Part shown: positions 25,499 through 36,820 of the stretch, piece after piece
How positions within the stretch are numbered: the first letter of the stretch is position 1
Layout of the letters: each line of letters opens with the position of its first letter
Assembly (NCBI GenBank): GCA_020740775.1
Contig: JAHEWK010000002.1
Location: 5,022,001 to 5,086,000, forward strand
Length of the DNA: 64,000 nt
Reading direction: 5' to 3'
Origin: Ilyonectria destructans
Lineage: Eukaryota > Ascomycota > Sordariomycetes > Hypocreales > Nectriaceae
Notes under the pieces: generated by a model
Database searches by the model: none
What the model was told of the DNA's origin: nothing
The model's input: the letters and a program-made list of their open reading frames with translations, nothing else
Translations under genes and position numbers: made by a program

Positions 25499-28400
25499 AT
25501 GGATTCACCGGCCTCGCCGGTGCTGAGCAACAGGAGCGTTCCACAGATCCCGCTCCACGTCAAGATCCGTTGCACAATTTCCGATGCCCCGCAAGACAAC
25601 CCCCCCAAAGAAGTATTCGTGGAATGCGTCTGGCCCAAATTAGCAGCCGACTATGGGTCAATGGTGCAAAGACTGATAAAATATTGCAACGAACAGCTTT
25701 GCGACAAACAAAAGATTCCAGCCAAGATTGAGGGCAGAGCGAAGTCTCAAGGTTCGATCCGAGACACCCTCGAACGCCGGGAGCAACATCGAATCAAACA
25801 AAAAAACGGCCCTTACCGAGATATGCAAGAAATACTGGACGATATGCATGATCTTGCAGGCGTCCGGATCGTGGTCGACTATCCGTCTGATATGGACAAA
25901 GCAAACCAATTCATCGAGGCCGCCTTTGAAGCGAAGAAGAAGCCAAATGAATTTTCACGAGATCGACCCATTGGCAAGTTATGGGAGACGTGGTTTGGCG
26001 CCTACGAGAGCTTCAATCATCACGTCACTCTCAAACCTGACACCTTGGATATTTCTCAGATATTCTGCGAAGTCATGTTTGAAGTCCAACTCACGAGCCT
26101 TCCGGAAATACTGTACAACAGACTCGCCCACCCCTTGCTGTACAAGAAGCCATCTCAGCCCCTCTCTCGCAATGATGAGATTGTAATCGACATATCTCAT
26201 GGACTTGCACTTTGCTACTCCATGTGTCAGGTGTACATGCAGGACAAGCTTGAGGGCCCCAAGAGATATTTGAATGAGAAAAAAGGACTGCGCGATGCTA
26301 TGAGAAAAGCGGTACCTGCGTTCGGAGTTGAGCCAGCAGAGGGGGACATGGATGCGTTGGTGGAGTTGACCACTCCTGTCATCGGGTGCGGCTATGACAA
26401 CAAACCTGGAACACACGACAATCCGTCTTCCAAGTTGAAGAGACGTGGATCCTTCGGCAAAGCGCTTCCAATTGAATCTATTTTGAACGCACTATCAACG
26501 TTATCAGAAGAGTGTGATTCTAACAGACATCTTTGGGCGAGTCTCACCGATAAGATGAAGGATTGGGGCTTGAACATCAAGGCTGTAGAATCAGCAATCC
26601 AGGACCAGACTCAACTGTTACTTAAGATAAGTCTGGATGAAGAAGACCGAAAATGCCTGAAGGATTTACACATAATTAATCCGGAAACCCACAAGACGCA
26701 AATAGAGAACACAAAAGGTGGCCTATTGAAGGACTCCTATCGCTGGATCCTCCAACACAGCGACTTCCAGAGATTCCGGAATGATCTAGAGAGCCGATTG
26801 CTTTGGATCAAAGGCGACCCGGGCAAGGGGAAGACGATGCTTCTTTGCGGCATCATTGACGAACTGAAGAAAGAGCCTTCACTAGTGGTGTCCTATTTCT
26901 TTTGCCAAGCCACCGAAGACCAGGCCAGAAACGCGACGTCGGTGATCCGAGGCCTCATCTGGCTCCTCTGTACCACCCATCCAACATTGACCTCCTACGT
27001 CAGAAAGAGGTATGATGTTGAGGGCAGAAAGCTTTTTGATGACTCCTGTGCGTGGGTGTCTTTGGAACGCATCCTTTCAGCCATGCTTCAAGACTCGTAC
27101 TTGCAGGATGCAGTCTTTATTGTTGACGCTCTAGATGAGTGCTCAGACAGTAATAGAGTGGAACTTATTGAACTTTTTATCAAGTTGTCTAGATCCTCTC
27201 GCGCCAAATGGGTTGTGTCTAGCCGTAACTGGCCAACAATCGAGGAACAGTTTAGATCTGCCGAGAAGATCAGGGTACAGCTTGAGCTGAATCGAGACTC
27301 CATATCTCGAGCGGTGAGAATTTTTGTTCACTACAAGGTGGACCAACTTGCTCATAAAAAGGGATACAAATCAGAGACAAAGCAGGCTGTTCTTGAAAGC
27401 TTACTTCTCAAGGCCAACGACACATTTCTTTGGGTCGCCTTGGTTTGCAAAGAGTTGGCGCGTACCCCAGTCCGGCGTACAATTTCTAAGCTAGACTCCG
27501 TACCAGAAGGGCTCGACGATCTATATGAGCGCATGCTTGGCCAGATCCTCAAGTCGGAGGATGCAGACATTTGCACGCAAATACTTGCCACTTCTTGCAT
27601 TGCATACCGTCCAGTTTCGCTGGACGAATTGCGGGTTCTGGTATTAGGAACACAGGATTTGAGCCGTGAGGAGTTGGAAGAAGTCATCGGCGAGTGTGGC
27701 TCATTTCTAACTATTCAAGAGGACATCGTCTACTTTGTGCATCAATCCGCTCAGACTTTCCTTATGGAAAAAGGATGCGATGCAATCTTCCCCTCGGGAA
27801 TCACGAACCAGGAGCATGTCATGTTCCGACGGTCTTTAGACGCACTGAGATCCCTGGAGAGCAACATGTATCGATTACACCCGCCGGGTGTGCTCATCGA
27901 CGAGATCTCACAGCCCGAGCCTGACCCTTTGTCTCATCTCTGCTACTCTTCTCTTTACTGGGTTGACCATCTTGGACAGACTAAGAACAACATCTCATCG
28001 TCTGACTGTGGGGAGATTGAAGAATTTATGAAAGAAAAGTTCTTGTACTGGCTAGAGGCTCTCAGCTTGCAGCGGAAGACGGCGGAAGGAGCTGGGGCAA
28101 TAGGAAAGCTTAAAGATATCATGGTAAGTGTTCAGAAGGTTTGACTTGCCAATGATAAGTCTAACAATTCAGCAGCAGAACACGGAAGACGCAGAACTGA
28201 AAAGTATCATCGAAGACGCGCGGCGATTTGTTCTTTCTCACAGGGCTATTATTGAGATTGCACCTCTTCAAGTTTATGCATCAGCGCTGATATTCAGCCC
28301 CACCGACAGTCTGGTTAGGAAGACGTTTAAGAAAGAAGAACCAGACTGGCTGAAATTGAAGCCCATAATGATGAGAAATTGGGACACGTGCATCCAGACA

Positions 28401-30338
28401 CTGGAAGGCCGCTCTGGCCTGGTCTGCGCATTGGCCGTCTCGCGTGATGGCCAGCGCCTTGCTTCAAGCACAAGAACGGGAGTCGACATCTGGAATGTAG
28501 CGCCAAGCCATTACATCCGATCGCTTGAGATTGACGGTGCGCTTGCAGTTGATTTTCCAGTGGATGGCCAGAATCTTGCGGTGGGCTGCAAAAATGGAGA
28601 CATAGGCCTCTGGGATGTGGATTCAGGCGTACAGATGCAAACGTTGCGTGGTCATAACAGGAGGGTTCGAGATGTTGCCTTCTCCCCAGATGGAAAGCTG
28701 CTGGCATCAGCCTCTGACGACGAACCAGTCAAGATGTGGGACTTCAAAAAGGGCGAATGCATTAGAACGATCCGTGGCTATGAGTACAGTGTTACGTCAT
28801 TGTCATTCTCGGCGGATTGTCGGCAGTTGGCATTGGGTGGATCGGATCACACCGTCAGAGTTTGGGAAACTGCCACTGGCAAGTGCATTTGGACTCTCCA
28901 GGGTCACAAAGGTCGGGTGATGTCAGTTGCCTTTTTATCAGGCGACTCCCTGGCCTCTGGCTCGGAATTCGAAACAGTCAAGATTTGGGACGTGACGACG
29001 GGCATTTGCATCCGCACCTTGCAAGGCCACCACAGAGGAATAACGTCGATTGTCTTTCTGGGAAACGGTCTCAGTCTTGCAGCGGCCTCAATGGACGGCA
29101 CGATCATTATTTGGGATGATACAGGAGCCTGTGTCCAGACCCTCGAACATCACAGCGCTGGACTTTTTCCACTGGCGTTTTCTGCGAACCATCAGTTGCT
29201 TGCTTCAGCTTCTATCTACACAATTAAGGTCTGGGATATAGCAGCACGTTCGGCAGCGCGTCCCGTCGATGCCCACGTCGATGACTACTACACATGTGCC
29301 GCAATTTCGCCTAATGGCAAGTGGGTTGGGTCAGTTTCAGAAAACAAAACAGTGAAACTCTGGAACCCATTCAACGGGACCTGTGTCCATACGCTCGAGG
29401 ATTGCCATGGAGGACATGATCCGATTGTTTTCTCACCGGACAGCCAGTTTTTTCTGTCCGTGCTAGCTCCTCAGTTGCGCCCAAGGTCGAACACAGTCAA
29501 AATTTGGGACACAGCCGAGGGCCGCTGCGTCAAGACATTTAACGACATCATCCATCATGCCTTCTCCCCGGACAGCAAGCGACTCGCATTGGCTAATCAC
29601 ATCTCAGTCCAGATATGGGACATTTATGCACGGATTTTCATCCAGCAAATTGAAATTAAACCAAAATTCATCGCCTTCTCGCCCGATAGCAACTATATCG
29701 CATCGAGTTCAGACACCGGCGTTGAGGTCTGGGACATTTTGACAGGTCACTGCCTGCGCATTTTCAGGAGTAATGACCCTGTATACGCAGTGGCCATGTC
29801 AAAAGATCCCGGATGGATTGCCGCCTGCACAGGATTTGACATCTTGGTGTGGGATATCCACACAGGCACACTCCTTCACCGGCTTCAGTGCGTGGGTGGG
29901 TCAGGATTCTTCCGGCTGATCACCATCTCTCCAAACAGCAGATGGATCGCAACTTTGCAGGGAAGTTCCATCAAAATCTGGGATATGAATGCACCGCACG
30001 TTGTGCAGAGCATTGGAATGAGCCATTGGAATGTCCACCCCCATTTCGATCCAACTCATGACTCCCAACTTAGTACTAGTCGTGGCGTTCTAGACTTGGA
30101 CAAGTTTCCTGTAACAGATGCTGAGCAGAATGATACCACTCGGGAACCCAATTACCACGGCTATGGGTTTAGTAGCGATGAAAGGTGGATTCTTAGAGGC
30201 AGCCAAAGGATGCTTTGGTTGCCCCGTGACTATCGGTCCGGTCAATCAAGGGCGTCGGCGTCGACTGTTGTGATCAAAACTTGTACTGAAGATTTTCTTT
30301 TTATGAAATTTGATATGGAAAGTTCGGACTTGGTTTAA
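25499..30338 (+). CDS. NLR with RelA/SpoT-like N-terminus, NACHT and WD40 repeats
   Basis: Two exons, 25499-28123 and 28173-30338, with a 49-bp intron (GTAAGT donor); 1596 residues. Residues about 70-220 resemble a RelA/SpoT nucleotidyltransferase: R80-A-K82-S83 (the RxKS substrate loop), DLAGVRIVV at 118-126 (metal-binding Asp region), YESFNHHV at 169, E195-V-Q197 (ExQ catalytic motif) and LAHPLLYK around 209-216. The typical YxSxH is YESFN here, so activity is not certain. A linker with TKGGLLKDSYRW leads into the NACHT: Walker A GDPGKGKT 439-446, Walker B VFIVDALDEC 539-548. Exon 2 encodes 13 W-D repeats (residues about 910-1530), roughly two propellers, ending in the LPRDYR tail usual in this class. 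The WD40 units are well diverged, unlike the near-identical fast-evolving repeats of HET-E/HET-D. A ligand-sensing receptor with a nucleotide-based effector is inferred. Confidence 0.9.
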
Positions 30339-30978
30339 ATAATGTCTTATTTGACGATGAGTCTAGTAGCTTGATACTAGACAAACCTCGTTTCCAAAAT
30401 GAAACCATCGCAACCCCCACATGCCGTTGATTTGGGAACTGTTTCTTCCGCATTCCGTTTGGTGTTTGTTAATTTCTTGACACCCTTGTCTTAGAAAATT
30501 GAAACTTCATCAGTTGAGAATGCTTCGAGGAACCGCAAGACACGGCTCGCATCTTCATCTCCAAAGTTGAATGTTTCACAATGCCCTGGCTCATTCTCAT
30601 CTATCCGTGCTGTATAAGTTCCATCGTGCCACGCCTGAGATCTGCGCTGCGAAGCAGTGAGATTAAGGTCGCGGTAGTATATCCCCAACATATGCTCTCT
30701 GTGCTCCCCCAGCTGCTTCTTGGTTGGAAAGTGGAACGACGTGCTCTGTTGAGGGTAGTGTCTAGCATCATCAAAGAAGACCCATGCTCGTTGTGCGTAG
30801 ACATGATATATAATCCCTTCAACTACAGGCGGTAGTTGGGAGGATAGCTCTCGGACCATGCCAGAGAGTTGTTTCCAGCCCTCGCAAGTAGGGTCTCCCA
30901 AGTTCGGTCGTGCAATTAAAAATGTAGCAAGTGGTCCGTGAAAAGAAAACCAGATCGGAGAGCGTTGAGAAAAGGCAC

Positions 30979-31792
30979 CATTGTATTGCTCAACGAAGTG
31001 AATTGAAGTATAACCTTGATGTATAATGACCGCCCCCCCCCCCCCCCCCCAAATCTTCGCCTGTCAACCTTCGACCAAACCGTCCGCCCCCGGATGACTC
31101 ATGAAGCAGCCTGACGCCGAGCCTCCTCACGCCGAGCCTCCTCCAGCAGCCCCAGCAGCTCTAACAGCCACGCCCTGTTCCGGCCTAGCTTTTCTAGCTC
31201 TTCCTCGTCTGTTTCCGTAGTCGTATTACTTGCGACTGCATCTCGGAGGGCGTTGAGCCTGTCCTGTTGTTATCTGCAGAAAATCTTCAGATTTTTGTCT
31301 CCAGCTGCTATAGAGACAGCCTGGCAATCTAGCTGCACTAGGTTGATCCGATCTCTATTGCTAAGTCAGGCTAATTGGGCTTTAGCTTCAGCTGGATTCT
31401 TAAAGTATTGGACTTACTTCAGTACGTTAAGGATACTTATATATCGACTGAAAATACAGATTGAAATATCCGTTATTTAAATTGCTATATATTATATTGC
31501 AGTTAGACTTATAGTATTAGCTAGACTAATTAGAGTTCTAATTACTAGTATAATAGCTTTTTAATATAAGAGATATATAAAGGAGGAAAAAAGTTAGAAT
31601 TTAGCTTCTTAAGCTAATAGCAGCTTATATATTTATATAGATTTTAACTTTTTTAAGTTAAAAAGCTTAATATTTAGTTATTATAGTAGTATTAAGTAGG
31701 AAATACTTAAATTATAAATAAAACTGTATTTTTTAACCTTATGCCGGTAACTTGCTCACCTTGAGGGAGCAGATAGAAGTTAGATTAGATTA
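30979..31792. mobile_element. Dispersed repeat, copy B, inserted in the F-box gene (15-bp target duplication)
   Basis: The insert is flanked by GTTGAGAAAAGGCAC at 30964-30978 and 31793-31807. The right end has the short tandem GATTAGATTA. The left part holds an 18-bp C run (31033-31050). The minus strand at 31092-31260 encodes a charged coiled-coil tail (EEEL…LGLLEEARREEARRQAAS), and 31300-31740 is AT-rich and matches copy A with C-to-T/G-to-A changes, so it is RIPed. A long, variable target duplication and a tandem-repeat end suggest non-LTR (LINE or SINE-like) retroposition, but no reverse transcriptase is visible. Confidence 0.75.
31033..31050 (+). repeat. C18 homopolymer
   Basis: Eighteen consecutive C after CG, within copy B of the repeat. 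Assembly length here may be unreliable. Confidence 0.9.
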
Positions 31793-32777
31793 GTTGAGAA
31801 AAGGCACAAATCCACTGCTTTAGATGGACGGAGCAACCAGCCTCATCTCGTGGAAGGCTGAGTATAAACGTGATGAGGTCGAACCCGAAATCGGCCAAAG
31901 CGTGGGTACTAAAGCGTGGGTTTCTCTGTTCTAGACAGAAGTCGTCGTAATAAGAATCCGGAGGGAAAAGAACGTTATCAGGAAATAACAGTTCGCTCTC
32001 CGAAACAGTTTCAAACGATTGAGTAAATGGCACTTTGGGTACATCTGGTAGCCAAGAGTTGGCATGATGTGCGAAGACGGCTCCGTATAGATTCCGAACG
32101 TAACAATGCACGCATCGAATTGCCTCATACTCTCAACTTTGCAAGCTGAAGTGTTCGCCTAGACACAGGTGGTTGATTGGGTCTAGTTCGTTAAATGATC
32201 CTTGTCGTGGGTGACAAATCTTGCACATCAACTCGTATCTCAAAAACGCTCGGAGTAGCCGATGTCTCTCCTGCTCACTCAGATCATCCAATTTCAAGGT
32301 TTCAAGGCCAATTGACTTGTTTCGGAATGTAGATGGGCCCCTCCTTGGTGAGAGATCTGGGAGGGCGAGATAGGCGCGAGGTGGGTAAATTGCGGTTGCT
32401 TTTGTGATATAATCTTCCATGTACATTGAAAGCCGATTATATAGCCCATCGAGACTTTTGAGCATGTTGATGCCATGCTCCTGGAAAGGATTTGGTAACT
32501 GTGCTGAACCCCACAGTTTCAGATGACGAGAAATAGCGCTGAAATCCGTATCGGTAGGATGCATCACAGGAAATAACACGATTCCCATGGCGTCTTGCAA
32601 CGAATCATCATCAAACTCGTACCGAAGAAGCGCCAATCGAATTTGCTTCTTTGACGTCTGATATTGTGCAAACATCGTCAGTGATGCGCGAATGAGTGGA
32701 GCGATTTTTGAGGTGGTCCTGAGGCGAAGGAATATTTCCAAGCGCAGCTCTGGTGGGAGGGAAGAAAAGATATCCAT

Positions 32778-34112
32778 GGTGGGGCTAGCTCTGGTCGAGC
32801 TATGGCAGGCGCCGTGCGCTTGGTAATGTTTCAGAGAGATTTAGAGAAGATGAAGGTCATGGGGAGAACATACCCGGACATGGTATTTAAATATGAAGAA
32901 TTGCACCATCAGGGAAATGGTTCATCTCAACCTTGATGGCATATGGGAAGTCATAAGGGTAAAGATGGGTTTGCAAAACTTTAGTGCTTTCGTCGCCTGC
33001 AAGGTTCGCTATGAAAACAGGCAGATTGACTGGGTACAACCCATGAGATGAGACCTTTCTGTTTCCTTGACCTTAGTCTAGCGACATCACCGAATTAGCG
33101 AAGCCACCACAACCAACACGGTGATAGGACAACCATGGAGGCTCGGGGAACGCAGCGTCCAGACTGCCCATTTTACTGGTCCATCTTGTCAAAGTAGAGT
33201 TGAAAGGACCAAGTGTTAGCAGTGCCATCTTCGCGCACGCAGAATAGTAATTTTCTAACGCATGTGAATGACACTTGGTGGGTAGCTGTAGCGGAAGAAC
33301 TCTGGTAGCGATAAAAATATCATAAAATAAAGATTTTAAAATCAGAGACAAAAGAATAACATCTTCTGTCGTCTTAATAAGTAGGCGAATATCGCTCAGG
33401 CCGAACTGGAAACGACGGAGGCGACTGGCGATCCATGGCTAATATTTCCCCTATGATATCGGTGGCAATTCGCCAGTTATGGACTGTGTTTAGGCTCGAA
33501 ACCTTGCGCAATTTTCGGTTGCGAGCGTACATTCAACGCTGTGTTGACGCTATCCATTCAGAATTGGTTTGTCGTCCTGCTCGTTCCAGGGTCCCGTATG
33601 ATGACCTTGACTAGGTCTTGTTCTGACGTAGTCGTCCGAGGGAGGATGCTGATTTGCAGACTGGCGGCCTCATCCGCCCAGCTCTCTGTTGTAGATTGAG
33701 GCACCGGCGATAGTTCCGCCGGGCCTGTGAGCCCAATTGCTTGAAGGTGGGCTTAGTCATTATCTATTATGCTGAAAACTGCTGAAGAATATGCAGATGC
33801 GGATGTGATCCGTGGATGTGGATGCTGATTCTGATTCTAAAGCTTATGGTGATGCTAAGCTTATGGTGAAGCAGATGCTGAGGTGGATGTGGATACTGAA
33901 ACCTCGGGTTGCGTCGGTAAATGGTTGGATCGCGCTGGTGAAATTCCGTTCAACCGAAGTGCTTGCTGAAATGTTCAGCGTAGGTCGATCAATAGAGCTG
34001 TCCAATCACCGGTTGCATTATTAGATACAGTCTTGTGCTTTGCAAATGATGTATTCCTTATTTCTTGTGGCGTGAATAATCTCAGCAATACAGTCTACAC
34101 CATGTCCAGAAC
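32778..34112. other. 1.3-kb spacer, nothing convincing
   Basis: It contains the F-box promoter side and the 3' side of the Zn2Cys6 gene. Imperfect GATGCN-type low-complexity repeats are present near 33795-33900. One frame at 33073-33351 (minus) lacks support and a good start. Confidence 0.4.
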
Positions 34113-35865
34113 CTAAACGCCTTCGTCCACTAAGCACAAAATCTCCCTGTGTGCTTTGAAGGAAGGCAGGCCATGAGATGAGACTATTGCTGCTAATTGT
34201 GGCATCTCCCAGCATACCATGTTCCATGCAATTTGGTTTCGCTCCCATCCTATCACCATGGACTCCAGAATATCAGCCACTTGCTGACTGTCCCAAATAC
34301 CCTCTCTTCTCCTGACAGACCGCAAAACGCGGATACATCTCCGCTGAATATCAATATCTTGGCATGAAGTGCAGATGACAGCCATTAAGGGGACCAAATT
34401 TGCGTCAAAGACAAAGATTGGTATCGCGTCGAAAACTTTGCATTGGACCAGCTGTTCGGCTTTCTGTAATATCGGATCGCATCGTTCAGGTTGAAGGGTT
34501 TGTTCAAATAAATCGAGCTCTAAAAAAGCTGCCCAGCATTCTTGTTCCATGGATAGAATCATGACCTGATGTTGATCCTGTTTTGGAAGAGTTTTCATAT
34601 CGACTTGGCTCTTGAAAAGATCGAAACGTTGCCTCCACATCTTGAAAAGCTGAGGTATGGATTCCGTGCAGCCTTTTTTACTTGACCAGTCATTATTCGA
34701 GCTTCTGCGTAATGATTGATCTGTTTTCTGCCCTATCCCGGCGGTGCAGTCTGCGATCCGCCGTCCCGGAAGATATGCCCTTGACGTCCATTCAGCATCA
34801 ATGTGGAAGAGTGATTTTACCGCTGCCGCCGCGGATTCGAACGGTGTGATTGGACTCGGTGCTTCCAATCCAGTATTGACGTAGTAATACAATTGGGGAA
34901 TAACATTAAATCCAACGTAAGAGGTAATGTCTTGCCCTAATTTAGAGAACATAGCAACAATGTTGTCAAAGAACCTGGTCTTCTCTTGTCTGTCTTGTCG
35001 CGGAGTGAGGCCTGTATCATCATATGATAACTCTTGGAGTGAGGTAAGAAGTGCACAGCCCGATTGCAAGTGACGGAGTGCCTCAACGTATCGACCCAGG
35101 AGAGTCTCAATGCAGATAAAGATAATACAGCATGTGAGAATAGTCTCAGTGTTCAGGTTAGAGAGTTGTGAATATGCTTTGAGGTGGTGGATCGCCTGGT
35201 TATACTGCTCAATCGAAACGCGTTCCAGGTCCCGAATAGCCAGTGTTCCTGCTAACGATCCTATTGATTGAGACTTGAAGCTTTTATGGACACCTCCAAG
35301 GGCGAAAATCGCATACTTGATAGGCTCCACTGCATGAGCGAGGGGAAGAACGTGGAAGTACCAGAAATCAGTCGGAGTCGATGCCGTCTCAAGATCTTGC
35401 AAAATGCACGTTCGAAAATGGTAGAACAGATCTATTTCCGTTGGTAGTTGAGAGATGTCGGCATTCAATTCAGGAGCCGAAGAAATCAGCGGCGAGGGTG
35501 GTTCCTTACGCCGGATTGTAAGGATCTTGCTTTGTTGGGCTGGTAGAATATGCTTCTTTGCTCTTGGCTTGCGAGCGGAGAGGAGTTCGTAGCCGTCACA
35601 TGTGTAGCCATCCTTCCCGCATCGTCTGCAGGATGGCTTGGCTTCATCGCATTTAAGATGACGGGTTCTATTTCACAAAATGAGTAAAGATACAAAGGAT
35701 TCCGGAGCCAGAGTCACGAACTTGCTATCAATACAGAGTGAGCGGATTTATCCTAACCATTGGACACTAGGACAGGAGCTTGACGTACCATGTCTTGCAG
35801 CCAGTTCTGACACGAGGGGCCTTCGCCCGAGTCCATTTAACCGGGTTGGCATCAATAGTCGACAT
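34113..35865 (-). CDS. Zn2Cys6 transcription factor (fungal-specific regulator)
   Basis: Minus strand. I infer exons 35789-35865, 35722-35724 and 34113-35667; 544 residues. The zinc cluster is GCKTCKTRHLKCDEAKPSCR then RCGKDGYTC, the C-x2-C-x6-C-x5-12-C-x2-C-x6-C pattern. To get the CKT of this pattern one needs a 3-nt exon (CAA at 35722-35724) between two introns of 64 bp and 54 bp with normal GT/AG ends; direct joining of the outer exons would create TGA. The remaining about 480 residues are helical, with features of the fungal_trans_2 (PF11951) type: a RTCILQDLETA-like start, KYAIFALGGVHKSF, and helices through to AWNMVCWEM. It likely acts as a nuclear DNA-binding regulator; target genes are unknown. 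No metabolic cluster surrounds it. Confidence 0.87.
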
Positions 35866-36820
35866 CGTTAAACGCCTCCAATAGCTGGGGTGGGATAGCT
35901 GCCCATCGACGTGTTGTAATCAAGAACAGTAAATATTTGACTAAATGAAACATTTATCACGAGCTGCGCGGTTTTCCCTATAAGCGCATACAAATCATAG
36001 CATAAAAAAAACCTTAATTTCTAACAGAGCAAAGGGCGGTCTGCCGCCGTCTAGTACGTTGGAGCGGAACCCCTATAGTGGGTCTGCGCGGACCAATCAC
36101 TCCGAGCTCCTTGCAACACTTGTCGATTCAATCTCGTGTTTCGGATGGTGCCAAGAGGCTTTTATACGACTAGTTACCTCCGACTGTCGAGTGAGGCTGC
36201 GCTCCCTTATCATACGAATGACAAAAGTCCAGCTTTTGATCGCCGGGCTCATAACTGTTGCATCTAGTGGTCATACCAAACTCCACGCAATTCGACTACA
36301 ACAGATTCACATTTAGAATCAACACTGGCTCAACACACCTGTTCCGGCGCCAGTACTCCACCCATCCATGGTGGTCCTTTTTGATTGTCTTTATTTATTC
36401 TCATCACTTCCTATGTATGGGTGGCCCTCAGAAATAATATCAAAATATTGATATCATAAACTACAGACAACGGCATTGTGGCTGTCGCGGGCGCATTCAC
36501 GGTTGATGTTACAAACTGGGTCTCATTATGTGGACTCGATCATCGGGTCCCTTGCTGACTAGTTTTGAAAAGCCCATTTTCTCACTCGAACATCATAGCA
36601 TGGCACTTTGTCGCAATAGTAAGTCATCATTCAAAATACGAAACGAGGACTACCTATGAAATCCGTGCCAGGAAACCAGGGCCCTACTAGCAACTTTAGC
36701 CTCAGCATTCCACACCGAATCCTTAATTTGACAGGTATCCTCATCTGCAATTGGCCAACTCACACCTGTGTTCCAGATTTGATTCAGTGGGAAAACGCCC
36801 GGAGACACCCCTTGCTCCCA
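35866..36820. other. Intergenic
   Basis: The promoter side of the Zn2Cys6 gene and the 3' side of the metallopeptidase gene. No supported gene. Confidence 0.35.

Larger units (their letters stand above)
30491..32777 (-). pseudogene. F-box gene split by an 814-bp insertion and carrying an in-frame TGA
   Basis: The minus-strand frame starts at 32777 with an F-box (SLPPELRLEIFLRLRT). It runs to a TGA at 32133-32135, then continues in the same frame (…EYEAIRCVHCYVRNLYGAVF…) to 31793, where repeat sequence begins. Beyond the insertion, from 30963 down to the stop at 30491, the same frame resumes (RSPIWFSFHGPLATFLI… to …STDEVSIF). Deleting 30979-31792 plus one copy of the 15-bp duplication gives an exact multiple of three (486 codons including the stop). 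So the piece that looks like a separate small gene at 30491-30901 is the C-terminal third of this F-box gene. F-box proteins are substrate adaptors of SCF ubiquitin ligases. The gene is presumed non-functional; the 214-residue N-terminal product could still be made. Confidence 0.85.

Noticed and set aside
28128..30338. WD40 part as a separate gene
   Set aside because: A 49-bp GT-AG intron at 28124-28172 joins it in frame to the NACHT exon; the separate frame starts inside this intron.
30491..30901. Independent small gene downstream of the NLR
   Set aside because: It has no ATG start and is in frame with, and continuous with, the interrupted F-box gene.
31253..31480. Plus-strand frame of 75 codons
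   Set aside because: Antisense to the coding strand of the dispersed repeat and within its RIPed part.
21432..32777. Starship-type giant element carrying the NLR and HET genes
   Set aside because: NLRs are common cargo of such elements, but no DUF3435 tyrosine recombinase or other typical accessory gene is visible here.
33073..33351. 92-codon minus-strand frame
   Set aside because: It has no ATG at its start and no recognisable features.
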